Assembly: GCA_964425605.1 (NCBI GenBank)
Contig: CAYRNR010000022.1
Span: 9,368-73,367 of the forward strand
DNA length: 64,000 nucleotides
Direction of reading: 5' to 3'
From: CAYRNR01 sp964425605
GTDB lineage: Bacteria > Myxococcota_A > UBA796 > UBA9615 > CAYRNR01
In this document: piece after piece, positions 17,706 through 25,933 of the stretch
Position numbering within the stretch: the stretch's first letter is position 1
How the letters are laid out: every line of letters begins with the position of its first letter
Position numbers and translations under genes: made by a program
The notes under the pieces: generated by a model
What the model was told of the DNA's origin: nothing
Databases searched by the model: none
Seen by the model: the letters and a program-made list of their open reading frames with translations, nothing else

Positions 17706-17725
17706 TGGGTGGTGGGACATGGAGG

Positions 17726-18076
17726 CTAAAACTCCCAGTTGCAGATGTCGGCGTCGGACCCCCGGCCGCCGGGCAAACCGTCGGCGCCGTAGCTGAGCAG
17801 CTGGTAGGGGTGCCCCTGGGGTCCGGGCACCTCGATGCGGATGGGATGGCCCCAGCTGTCCACCGGGCTGGGCTTGAGGTCGCGGGGATAGGCGCCGGCG
17901 ACCATTCGCTGGCGGACCAGGTCCCGTTCGGTCTCCTTGAGCAGCACCTGCGTGGCGTGCACCCGGCCCTGGCCGGAGCTCCGCACCAGCATGGCGCACC
18001 CCACCCCACCCATGGCCAGGGTCAGCAGCAGCACCGCCGCGACCAGCCATCCCCTCGGGTAGGGTCGATCGATCAT
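17726..18076 (-). CDS. GspG-like protein lacking a prepilin signal
   Basis: 116 residues. The C-terminal half aligns by eye with the end of the neighbouring GspG: PVDSWGHPIRIEVPGPQG, YQLLSYGADGLPGG, DADICNWEF against PVDAWGSPFLYYSPGVNG, YEIISLGADQAEGG, DMDIKSWEI. This includes the acidic loop that binds Ca2+ in GspG. The N-terminus differs: instead of GMTLVE it has a plain membrane anchor (RGWLVAAVLLLTLAMGGVGC) with no prepilin cleavage site. It should therefore stay in the inner membrane and not join the pseudopilus in the normal way. Its ATG overlaps the gspG stop (ATGA). It is probably a duplicated and re-purposed GspG. Confidence 0.7.
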   Translation of the reverse strand: MIDRPYPRGWLVAAVLLLTLAMGGVGCAMLVRSSGQGRVHATQVLLKETERDLVRQRMVAGAYPRDLKPSPVDSWGHPIRIEVPGPQGHPYQLLSYGADGLPGGRGSDADICNWEF

Positions 18077-18549
18077 GAACCGATCTCCCAGCTCTTGATG
18101 TCCATGTCCCGGCTCTCACCGCCCTCGGCCTGGTCCGCGCCCAGCGAGATGATCTCGTAGTCGTGGTCGCCGTTGACGCCGGGGGAGTAGTACAGGAACG
18201 GGCTGCCCCAGGCGTCCACCGGCACGGTGTCCGAGTCCAGGTAGCTCTCCCGCGACCGGCCGTTGCGATCGGCGGGCGGGTGGATCAGCGCGTCGAGGCC
18301 CTCGGCGGTGGTGGGGTACTTGCCGTAGTTGACCCGGAACTGGGTCAGCGCGCCCTCGATGTTGCCGATCTGGACCATGGTCGCGTCCACCTTGGCCTCC
18401 TCGAGGCGGCCCACCGCGGCCACGCCGACGATGGTCATGAGGATGCCGAGGATGGCGATCACGACCATGATCTCCACCAGGGTCATACCGGCCTGGTTGC
18501 GGTGCAGCCCCATGGCCGCGCCCTTCAACGTCTGTCTTTCGATGCTCAT
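18073..18549 (-). CDS. gspG: Type II secretion major pseudopilin G
   Basis: 158 residues. Prepilin signal ends QAGMTLVEIMVVIAILGILM (cleavage after Gly, Glu5), followed by the long helix and the GspG C-terminal motif with PTTAEGLDALIHPP, PVDAWGSPFLYYSPG and the Ca-binding loop. The leader is about 21 residues, longer than usual. It builds the pseudopilus shaft that pushes substrates through GspD. Located 89 bp downstream of gspF and coupled to the GspG-like gene by a 4-bp overlap. Confidence 0.93.
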   Translation of the reverse strand: MSIERQTLKGAAMGLHRNQAGMTLVEIMVVIAILGILMTIVGVAAVGRLEEAKVDATMVQIGNIEGALTQFRVNYGKYPTTAEGLDALIHPPADRNGRSRESYLDSDTVPVDAWGSPFLYYSPGVNGDHDYEIISLGADQAEGGESRDMDIKSWEIGS

Positions 18550-18638
18550 CGTTCATCTCCTCCGCGCCGCAACGCGGGTCTACGCGCGTGAGCGCGCGGT
18601 TCATCTCTTCAAACACCGACCTCGATCATCGGTTCACC

Positions 18639-19973
18639 TCAGCCCACGACCTGGTTGATGCGCAGCATCGGCAGCATCACCGACAGGGCGATGAAGCCGA
18701 CGCCGCCGCCCATGACCAGGATCATGATCGGCTCGAGCAGGGTGGTCATGATGCCCACGCTGCGGTCCACCTGGGCCTCGTACGATTCGGCCACCTTGGC
18801 CAGCATCAGCTCGAGCTCGCCGGACCGCTCGCCGATGGCGATCATGTGGGTCACCAGCGGCGGGAACATCTCGCTCTTCTTCAGCGGTACGGCGATGCTC
18901 TGGCCCTCGCTGACCGACTCGCGCACGTTGTCCAGCACGTCCTGCAGCACCACGTTGTTGACCACCGTGCGCACGATGGTCATGGACGTGAGGATCGGCA
19001 CACCCGACGACAGCAGGGTGGACAGGGTGGACGCGAAGCGGGACACCGCCACGAGCAGCAGCAGCTTGCCGAACAGGGGGACCTTCAGCGCGTAGCGGTC
19101 CACGATGGCGCGCCCGTCGGGCGTGCGGACCCACCAGCGGATCAGGAAGAACGACCCGACCCCCAGCGCGATGACGATGTACCAGTAGTTCACCGCGAAG
19201 TTCGAGAACCCGATCAGCACTCGCGTGATCAGGGGCAACGTGGCGTCCATGTCCTCGAAGATCTTGGCGATCTTGGGCACCACGCCGACCATCAGGAACG
19301 ACACCAGGCCCATGGCCACCAGGGCCATGATCATCGGATAGACCAGCGCGCCGACGATCTTGGACCGCAGCGCCACCTGGCCCTCGGTGTAGTCGGCGAG
19401 CTTGACCAGCACCACCTCGAGGGTCCCCGACTGCTCTCCGGCGCCGACCATGTTGCGGTACAGATCGCTGAAGATCTTGGGGTAGGCGTTGAGCGCGACC
19501 CCCAGCGAGGCGCCCTCGTTGACCTTCTCGCGGATCTCGGTGAGCACCACCTTGAACTTGTCGTTGTCGGTCTGGTCGGCCACCGCGTTGATGGACTCGA
19601 CGATGGGGATGCCTGCGCCGAGCAAGGTGGCCAGCTGACGCGTGACGATGGCCACGTCCGCGGTCTTGACCCGCTGGAAGTAGCGGCCGAAGTCCACCTC
19701 CATGTTCATGGAGATCTTCTTGGGGGCGACCTCGTCGGTCTCCTCGGCCTTCCCGTTCTTCTTGCTCGCGCTGGCCTTCGGTGACTTCGACTTCGACTTC
19801 GACTTCGACTTCGGCTTCGCCGCGACCTTGGCGGCGTGCTGCTCCTTGAGCTCGGTGGGGAAGACCCCGTCGCGGCGCAGCTTGGACCGCGCCGCGCGGG
19901 CGCTCTCCGCGTCCACGAACCCCGAGGCGTTCTTGCCGCCGCTGGTCAGCCCCTTGTATTCGAAGACTGGCAT
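18639..19973 (-). CDS. gspF: Type II secretion inner-membrane platform protein F
   Basis: 444 residues. MPVFEYKGLTSGGKNASGFVDAES is the canonical GspF/PilC start. Two homologous helical cytoplasmic domains (RQLATLLGAGIPIVES; SRFASTLSTLLSSGVPI) alternate with three transmembrane segments. A Lys/Ser linker (KPKSKSKSKSKSPKASASKK, encoded by a 6-bp tandem repeat near 19788-19817) and an acidic stretch are inserted after residue 50, which is not usual. ATG overlaps the gspE stop by one base (TGATG). Interacts with GspE and GspL. Confidence 0.92.
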   Translation of the reverse strand: MPVFEYKGLTSGGKNASGFVDAESARAARSKLRRDGVFPTELKEQHAAKVAAKPKSKSKSKSKSPKASASKKNGKAEETDEVAPKKISMNMEVDFGRYFQRVKTADVAIVTRQLATLLGAGIPIVESINAVADQTDNDKFKVVLTEIREKVNEGASLGVALNAYPKIFSDLYRNMVGAGEQSGTLEVVLVKLADYTEGQVALRSKIVGALVYPMIMALVAMGLVSFLMVGVVPKIAKIFEDMDATLPLITRVLIGFSNFAVNYWYIVIALGVGSFFLIRWWVRTPDGRAIVDRYALKVPLFGKLLLLVAVSRFASTLSTLLSSGVPILTSMTIVRTVVNNVVLQDVLDNVRESVSEGQSIAVPLKKSEMFPPLVTHMIAIGERSGELELMLAKVAESYEAQVDRSVGIMTTLLEPIMILVMGGGVGFIALSVMLPMLRINQVVG

Positions 19974-21703
19974 CAGCCCAGCAACTCCACGGCCTCTTCC
20001 TGGGTGACCCGGAGGACCTCTTCCATGGTGGTCAGGCCCTGCAACACCTTGCGGGCGCCGTCGTCGCGCAGGGTGATCATCCCGCGGCGCATCGCCTCCT
20101 TCTTCACCGCCCCGGCCGTGGGGGTGGTGACGATGAGCTGGCGCATGGCCTCGTCCACCTCGAGCAACTCGTAGATGCCGGTGCGGCCCCGGTATCCGGT
20201 GCCCAGGCACTCCTCGCAGCCCCCGGTGCGGGCGCTGTACACGGTGTGACCGGCCAGGGCCGTGGGCTGCAGCCCGACCTCGGCCAGCTGCTCTGCCGTG
20301 GGCTCGAACGGCTGGCGGCAGCTCGGGCAGACCCGCCGCACCAGGCGCTGGGCCATGATCCCGATCAGCGACGAGCTCACCAGGAACGGCTCCACGCCCA
20401 TGTCCACCAGCCGCGTCACGGCGCCGGCGGCGTCGTTGGTGTGCAGGGTGGACAGCACGAGGTGGCCGGTCAGGGATGCCTGGATGGCGATCTCGGCGGT
20501 CTCGCTGTCGCGGATCTCACCGACGAGGATCACGTCGGGGTCCTGGCGCAGGTAGGCGCGCAGGCCGCCGGCGAAGGTGAGGTTGATCTTGGGGTTCACC
20601 GCCATCTGGCCGATGCCCTGGATCTGGTACTCGATGGGGTCCTCGACCGTGAGGATGTTGATGTCCGGGGCGTTGATCACGGTGATCGAGGCGTACAGCG
20701 TGGTGGTCTTTCCGGACCCGGTGGGGCCGGTGACCAGCAGGATGCCGTGGGGGCGGCGGATCAGGCTGTTCCAGCCCTCGAACTGCTCGCCCTTGATCCC
20801 CACCTCGTCGAGCCCCAGCAGGCCCGCGGAGCGATCCTGGAGGCGCATCACCACCCGCTCGCCGTGGGCGACGGGCACGGTGGAGGTCCGGATGTCCACG
20901 TCGCGGCCGGCCACCTTGATGCGGATGCGGCCGTCCTGGGGCAGCCGCTTCTCGGCGATGTCCAGGGTGGCCATGACCTTGACGCGGCTGACGATGGAGG
21001 CCTGGGCGCGCTTGGGCGGATGGAACTTGTCGTACAGCACGCCGTCGATCCGGAACCGGACCACGAGCTCGCGCTCGAAGGGCTCGATGTGGATGTCGCT
21101 GGCGCGCTCCTTGAGCGCCTCGGTGAACAGGGTGTTCACGAAGCGGATGATGGGCGCCTCGTCGTCCGTGGCGTCGAGGATGTCGACGATCTCCTGGACG
21201 TTGTCCTCCTGGCCGGTCTCGGCGTCCTCGAGCTCGCCCATCACCTCGCCGGCGGTGGCCGCCACCTTGTCGTAGCCGGCGTTGATGGCCGCCAGGACCG
21301 TCTCCTGGCCGCCGAGCCAGACCTGCACGGGCGCCCCGAGGAACGCGCGCAGGTCGTCCACGGGGGAGATGTTGAGGGGATCGGTGACCACCACGTCGAC
21401 CACGCCGTCCGCGCGCCGGCGCACGGGCAGGATGCCGTGGTTCTTGGCAAAGGAGATGGGCAGCTCCTCGATGAGCTCCAGGTCCAGGTCGTCCACGGTG
21501 ATGGACTCCATCACCGGCAACCCCAGCTGGTCGGACAGGGCCCGCGCCAGGGTCAGCTCGTCGATGGCGGACTGGGCCAGCAAGGCGCTGCCCAGGCGCA
21601 TGTCGTTGCGCTGGGCCGCCTCGATCCCCGCGCGGACCTGCTCGGTCGTCAGACCGTAGCTGTCCACGAGGATCTCGGCCAGCTGGCGGCGGGCGACGGC
21701 CAT
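19973..21703 (-). CDS. gspE: Type II secretion ATPase E
   Basis: 576 residues. Contains N1/N2 domains, then the ATPase core: Walker A GPTGSGKTTT (Lys332), Asp box ILTVEDPIEY, Walker B DPDVILVGEIRD, His box HLVLSTLHTNDA, and the zinc-binding tetracysteine CPSC...CEECLGTGYRGR. It is a cytoplasmic hexamer that powers pseudopilus assembly and is docked by GspL. Starts 1 bp after the gspD stop, ends overlapping gspF. Confidence 0.95.
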   Translation of the reverse strand: MAVARRQLAEILVDSYGLTTEQVRAGIEAAQRNDMRLGSALLAQSAIDELTLARALSDQLGLPVMESITVDDLDLELIEELPISFAKNHGILPVRRRADGVVDVVVTDPLNISPVDDLRAFLGAPVQVWLGGQETVLAAINAGYDKVAATAGEVMGELEDAETGQEDNVQEIVDILDATDDEAPIIRFVNTLFTEALKERASDIHIEPFERELVVRFRIDGVLYDKFHPPKRAQASIVSRVKVMATLDIAEKRLPQDGRIRIKVAGRDVDIRTSTVPVAHGERVVMRLQDRSAGLLGLDEVGIKGEQFEGWNSLIRRPHGILLVTGPTGSGKTTTLYASITVINAPDINILTVEDPIEYQIQGIGQMAVNPKINLTFAGGLRAYLRQDPDVILVGEIRDSETAEIAIQASLTGHLVLSTLHTNDAAGAVTRLVDMGVEPFLVSSSLIGIMAQRLVRRVCPSCRQPFEPTAEQLAEVGLQPTALAGHTVYSARTGGCEECLGTGYRGRTGIYELLEVDEAMRQLIVTTPTAGAVKKEAMRRGMITLRDDGARKVLQGLTTMEEVLRVTQEEAVELLG

Positions 21704-21704
21704 G

Positions 21705-24704
21705 CTACTGGCCTCCCTCGGTGGCGAGCTGCTCGAGGTCGGCTGCGGTGATGTCGCCCACGCGAATCTCGCCGCCGCCGGGGGTGATCAGGATCTCGCC
21801 AGGGCCGGGGATCACGGTCTCGGCCGCGCCGCCGTCGCCGGCGTCCTCCGCGCTCTCCTCGCCGGTCTCCTCGTCCTCCTCGTCGTCGTCGTCTTCGGAG
21901 CGGTCGTCCTCGGCGTCGTCGTAGCCCTCGTCGTAGGCCTCGTCATAGGCGTCGTCGTAGGCGTCTTCGTAGGCGTCGTCGTAGCCCTCGTCGTACCCCT
22001 CGTCGCCCTCGTCCTCCACTACGACCTCCTCCTCGTCACCGCCCACGCTGGGCCGGAAGATGGGCTCGGAGTGGCCGCCAGGGCCCGGGGGGCCCTCGAA
22101 GGGATCCATGTCCATCGAGTCGTGCCGCGGCGCGCTCTGGCGCTCGCGGTACACCGGCGGCGTGTCGGGCAGGTTCATGGAGTACATCAGCAGCTCGTTC
22201 ATGTTCGCCTGCTTCTCCTCCAGCGACTTGCCGTAGAAGCGCCGCATGAACTCCTGCCGCTGGAGCATCTTGACCGTGTAGATCTCCTGCATGTCCTCGG
22301 GCCCGTCGATGACGTGGGGGGTGAGGAACACCAGCAGGTTGACCTTCTTGTCGGTCTTCTTCTTGGAGCGGAACAGGGCCCCGAACAGGGGGATGTCGCC
22401 CAGCACCGGCACCTTGTCCTCGCTCAGCGTCTGGGTGGTCTGCATCAGGCCGCCCAGGACCACGGTCTGGTTGTTGATCACGCTGACCATGGTCTCGGCG
22501 GAGCGCTTGGTGGTGGTCACGCCGCCGGTGGACAGCAGGTCGCTGCCCTGGGTCTCGGGCACCACCTCGGTGATCTCCAGGAAGATCTCCAGGGTGACGG
22601 TGTCGCTCTCGTTGATCTGCGGGGTCAGCCGCAGGGTCAGCGCCACGTCCTCGCGGGAGAAGTTGGCGATGGGCATGCCCTGGGTGGTGGTGGTGAAGCC
22701 GGCGGAGAACGGGATGGTCTGGCCCACCACGAACTCGGCCTCCTCGTTGTCCAGGGTCATCAGGTTCGGCGCGGACAGCACCTCGGTGTTCAGGTCACTC
22801 TCCAGGGCGGTCAGCACGATGCCGAAGGCCGGGATCTCCAGGATGCCGGAGCCGAAGGGGACCGGGATGGAGCTACCGAACACGCCCAGGGCCACGCCGG
22901 AGAGGTCCATGGCCATGCCCGCGTCGCCGGCGAGCGCGCTCATCAGCGAGCCGCCGCCCACGCTTCCGATGGCGCCCATGCCGAGGTCGGTACCGCCGAC
23001 GTTCTCCTGCTCGTACCCCGTGTGGAAGCCGATGCCGGTGTCGCGCTCGTTGTTGTCGGAGATCTCCATGATCACCGCCTCGACGAACACCTGCTTGCGG
23101 CGGATGTCGAGCATCTCGATGACACGACGCAGGCGATAGAAGTCGTCGCGGCTGGCGGTGATGACCAGGGAGTTGGTGGACGCGTCGGCCGTGACCTTCA
23201 CGCCGCCCTCGAACTGGGCCACGGAGCCGCCGCCGGAGCCGCCGGCCGGGCTGTCGCCGCCCTTCTTGGCGCCGCCACGGGCGGTTCCGCCGGTGCGCGT
23301 GGAGCCGCGCTGGTTCTGCTGGGCGCGCTGGTTGGTCTCCTGGGTGAGGTTGGACAGGACCTGGGCGAGGTCCTCGGCGTTGGCGTGCTCGAGGTAGATC
23401 ACGTGGATGTCGCTCTTGGCCCACGGATCGATCTCGTAGTCGATGCGGGCGATGAACTCCTTGACGTCCTCGAGGCCCGTGTCGGTGGCCATGATGATGA
23501 TCGAGTTGGTGCGCTCGTCGGCGAGGATCTTGCCGATGTAGCTCTCCGAACCGATCTGGTCGGAGCTCGAAGAGGCGGCCGCGGTGGACGGTGTGGCCTT
23601 GTCCCGATCCCGGTTGCGCTTGGAGCGGCGCCGCTCGGCCGGGGTCTGGGCGGCAGGCGCCGACGTTCCACCGGTACTGGCCTCGTCCACGCCGAACACC
23701 GTCTTGATCTTCTCGACCACGTCCGTGGCGTCGGCCCACTCGATCTGGATGACCTCCATGCTCTGGGTGGGGGCGCTCACGTCGAGTTCGGTCAGCAGCT
23801 CCTCGATGCGGCGGATGTTGTTGGCCGAGTCGGTGATGATCAGCGCGTTTGTCGGGGTGTAGGCGGTCACGTCGCCGCCGTCGCCCACCATCTTCGAGGC
23901 GATCTTGGTGATGTCGTCGGCCGAGATGTTCTCGAGCTTGATGATCCGCGTGACCATGTTGGCCGTGTACGGCAGGTACTCGTCCGGGTACAGCCGGATG
24001 GGCTCGCGGATGGACTGCTTGTTGGGCACGATCCGGGTGATCTTGCCCTCGGTGACCGTGGTGAAGCCGGCCGCGTCCAGGGCGGACAGGAAGGCCTCGT
24101 ACGCCTCGGCGATGGTCACGGGCGTGGGCGAGATGATGGTGATCTTGCCGTTGAGCTTCTCGGCGAGGATGAAGTTGCGGCCCGTGATCTCGGCGAAGTA
24201 CTTGACCACGTCCTTGATGTCGGTCTCGACGAAGTCGATGTTCACCGGCGTGTCGCGGGGGGCGCGCTCGAGCTCGCGGCGATCCACGCTGGCCGACGTG
24301 GACCAGTGACCGTCACCGCCGCCGGCGACCTCGTCGTCCTGGCCGGCCAGCCCCTTCTCGGCGGGATCGTCCTCGCCGTCCTCGCCGTCCCCCTCGTCCT
24401 CGGCGGGCTCGGCCTCCTTGGCCTTGGAGGAGCCGTGGCGCTTCTTGCCGCGATCCGCGGTCAGGGACGGGTCCACGGTCACGCCGCGGCCCAGGGTCCT
24501 CGATTGGGTGGGATCGAGCATCGGCCTGGGGGGCTGGGCCTGGGTCTCGCCGTCCTCGGCGGACTCATCGTCCTCGCCGTCGGAGTCCGAGGAGGGCACG
24601 GACGTGGCCTCGCCCTCCTCCTCCGGGTCTGCCGAGCGTGCCGTAGAGGGGGCCAACCAGAGCCCCAGCGCTATCAACAAGATGATCGGATTTCGCGGTC
24701 GCAC
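21705..24704 (-). CDS. gspD: Type II secretion secretin D
   Basis: 999 residues, long for a secretin. Signal peptide (IILLIALGLWLAPSTARSA), an acidic low-complexity segment, N0 domain (VNIDFVETDIKDVVKYFAEITGR), repeated N1-N3 domains (EDVKEFIARIDYEID; VKVTADASTNSLVITAS), and the secretin core (EFVVGQTIPFSAGF, LRLTPQINESDTVTLEI, VINNQTVVLGGLM, VPVLGDIPLFGALF). After the core comes a unique acidic tail with tandem YDEA/YDDA/YEDA units (about 21900-22010) before a short C-terminal segment. It forms the outer-membrane channel. Confidence 0.95.
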   Translation of the reverse strand: MRPRNPIILLIALGLWLAPSTARSADPEEEGEATSVPSSDSDGEDDESAEDGETQAQPPRPMLDPTQSRTLGRGVTVDPSLTADRGKKRHGSSKAKEAEPAEDEGDGEDGEDDPAEKGLAGQDDEVAGGGDGHWSTSASVDRRELERAPRDTPVNIDFVETDIKDVVKYFAEITGRNFILAEKLNGKITIISPTPVTIAEAYEAFLSALDAAGFTTVTEGKITRIVPNKQSIREPIRLYPDEYLPYTANMVTRIIKLENISADDITKIASKMVGDGGDVTAYTPTNALIITDSANNIRRIEELLTELDVSAPTQSMEVIQIEWADATDVVEKIKTVFGVDEASTGGTSAPAAQTPAERRRSKRNRDRDKATPSTAAASSSSDQIGSESYIGKILADERTNSIIIMATDTGLEDVKEFIARIDYEIDPWAKSDIHVIYLEHANAEDLAQVLSNLTQETNQRAQQNQRGSTRTGGTARGGAKKGGDSPAGGSGGGSVAQFEGGVKVTADASTNSLVITASRDDFYRLRRVIEMLDIRRKQVFVEAVIMEISDNNERDTGIGFHTGYEQENVGGTDLGMGAIGSVGGGSLMSALAGDAGMAMDLSGVALGVFGSSIPVPFGSGILEIPAFGIVLTALESDLNTEVLSAPNLMTLDNEEAEFVVGQTIPFSAGFTTTTQGMPIANFSREDVALTLRLTPQINESDTVTLEIFLEITEVVPETQGSDLLSTGGVTTTKRSAETMVSVINNQTVVLGGLMQTTQTLSEDKVPVLGDIPLFGALFRSKKKTDKKVNLLVFLTPHVIDGPEDMQEIYTVKMLQRQEFMRRFYGKSLEEKQANMNELLMYSMNLPDTPPVYRERQSAPRHDSMDMDPFEGPPGPGGHSEPIFRPSVGGDEEEVVVEDEGDEGYDEGYDDAYEDAYDDAYDEAYDEGYDDAEDDRSEDDDDEEDEETGEESAEDAGDGGAAETVIPGPGEILITPGGGEIRVGDITAADLEQLATEGGQ

Positions 24705-24739
24705 GTCGCTCTCCTCGCCTCGGTCGGGCCGTGGGGGCC

Positions 24740-25711
24740 CTAGAGGATGTCGTACTCCATCGTCACGGGCTCACCCTTGCGGATGATCTCCAGGCTGATG
24801 CTCGACTCGTTCTGCAACGAGCTGTACATCTGCAACGCCTTGTCCGGGCTCGTCAGCGGGCTGCCGTTGACCCCGGTGAGGACGTCGTTGTTCTGCAGGC
24901 CCAGGTTCCTCGCGGCGCTGTTGCGCTTGATGCTGAAGATCTTGAAACCGTTGGACTTGCCGTCCTGGAAGTTGGGCACCACCCTCGCGTCCCGGCTCAG
25001 CCGGTCCAGGTTGGCCAGCGCGTTGTCCACGGCGCTGCGCTCGATCTGGAAGTGGGTGTCGTCGATCTTGGTCACGCCCTCGCTCCAGTCGATGCGGCCA
25101 CGGCGCTTCTTGGTGCCGTCGTCGTCCGACCGGGAGGCGCGGCTCTTCTTGGGGGCCTCGCCGCCGATCTCGAGGTACTCGCGGGCACCGCTGCCGCGCT
25201 TGACGTACACCCGGCGGCGCTGGATCTCGTCGATGGTGGCGTCGTCGGTCAGCGCGTCACCCTCGGTGTAGACACCGGGGTACGGGTCCGCCGCGTCGGC
25301 CAGGATCAGGGCTGTGGAGTACTGACGGTTGCCTGCCACCGCGGTGAGGATCAGCGTGGCCCCCAGATCGGTGGCCTCCTGCTCCTCGCCCTCGGCGGTC
25401 TGGGCCTCGGCCAGGGGTTGATCCGCCTGGGAGCTGTCGAACAGCGATCGCCCGACGATGGGGCGTCGGTAGCTGTCCAGCGTCGGGGCGCGCGGGGCCC
25501 GGGCGTTGCCGCGGGAGTTCCCGCGCTCGGCCGTCGGCCCCGTCCCGCGCTCGGCGACGGCCTCGGGCTTGTCGCCCGACTCCATCTCCACGAGCTCGGC
25601 CCCCTCTGGGGGACGGATCTTGACGGCCAGCACCCGGGTCAGGCCAAAAGCGGCCGCCCCGGACAGGACCGTCGTCACAGCGAACAAGATGATCAGTGTA
25701 CGTCTCTTCAT
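24740..25711 (-). CDS. gspC: Type II secretion protein C
   Basis: 323 residues. One N-terminal transmembrane helix, a linker with RPIVGRSLFDS leading to the homology region (ATLILTAVAGNRQYSTALI; YTEGDAL), an acidic/basic linker, and a C-terminal PDZ domain (NGFKIFSIKRNSAARNLGLQ, LTGVNGSPLTSPDKALQM). GspC links the inner-membrane platform to GspD and helps select substrates. First gene of the operon; the promoter must lie in 25712-25933, where I see only weak matches on this strand. Confidence 0.93.
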   Translation of the reverse strand: MKRRTLIILFAVTTVLSGAAAFGLTRVLAVKIRPPEGAELVEMESGDKPEAVAERGTGPTAERGNSRGNARAPRAPTLDSYRRPIVGRSLFDSSQADQPLAEAQTAEGEEQEATDLGATLILTAVAGNRQYSTALILADAADPYPGVYTEGDALTDDATIDEIQRRRVYVKRGSGAREYLEIGGEAPKKSRASRSDDDGTKKRRGRIDWSEGVTKIDDTHFQIERSAVDNALANLDRLSRDARVVPNFQDGKSNGFKIFSIKRNSAARNLGLQNNDVLTGVNGSPLTSPDKALQMYSSLQNESSISLEIIRKGEPVTMEYDIL

Positions 25712-25871
25712 CGGGAAGCCTTTTGCTCCGGTTCTTCATTTAGCAAGATCCGGGCCAGGGTCTGCGCTCACCGTAACCCACCGAGATCATTGACTGTTCC
25801 ATCCAGCACACCCTTCCCGGGCGGTCCCCGGGGACAAAATGGCAAACGGCACCGGGCGCTCGCGCGGACGA

Positions 25872-25909
25872 TGACAAACTGTCAAACCGCCAACGGGGCC
25901 CCGTAAGAT
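25872..25909 (+). promoter_or_regulatory. Palindrome and -10-like element between gspC and the metalloprotease gene
   Basis: The 222-bp divergent region has a 13-bp palindrome TGACA-AAC-TGTCA at 25872-25884 and TAAGAT at 25904-25909. The ATG of the protease is 24 bp further on and is preceded by TGGAGA. The palindrome sits where a regulator could affect both the secretion operon and its likely substrate. No further gene is seen in this interval. Confidence 0.35.
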
Positions 25910-25933
25910 GGGGGGCATCCGCCTGGAGAACCG

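Noticed and set aside
25857..25885. Minus-strand TTGACA (25880-25885) as the -35 box of the T2SS operon
   Set aside because: No -10-like sequence follows at 16-18 bp on that strand; left as part of a palindrome only.
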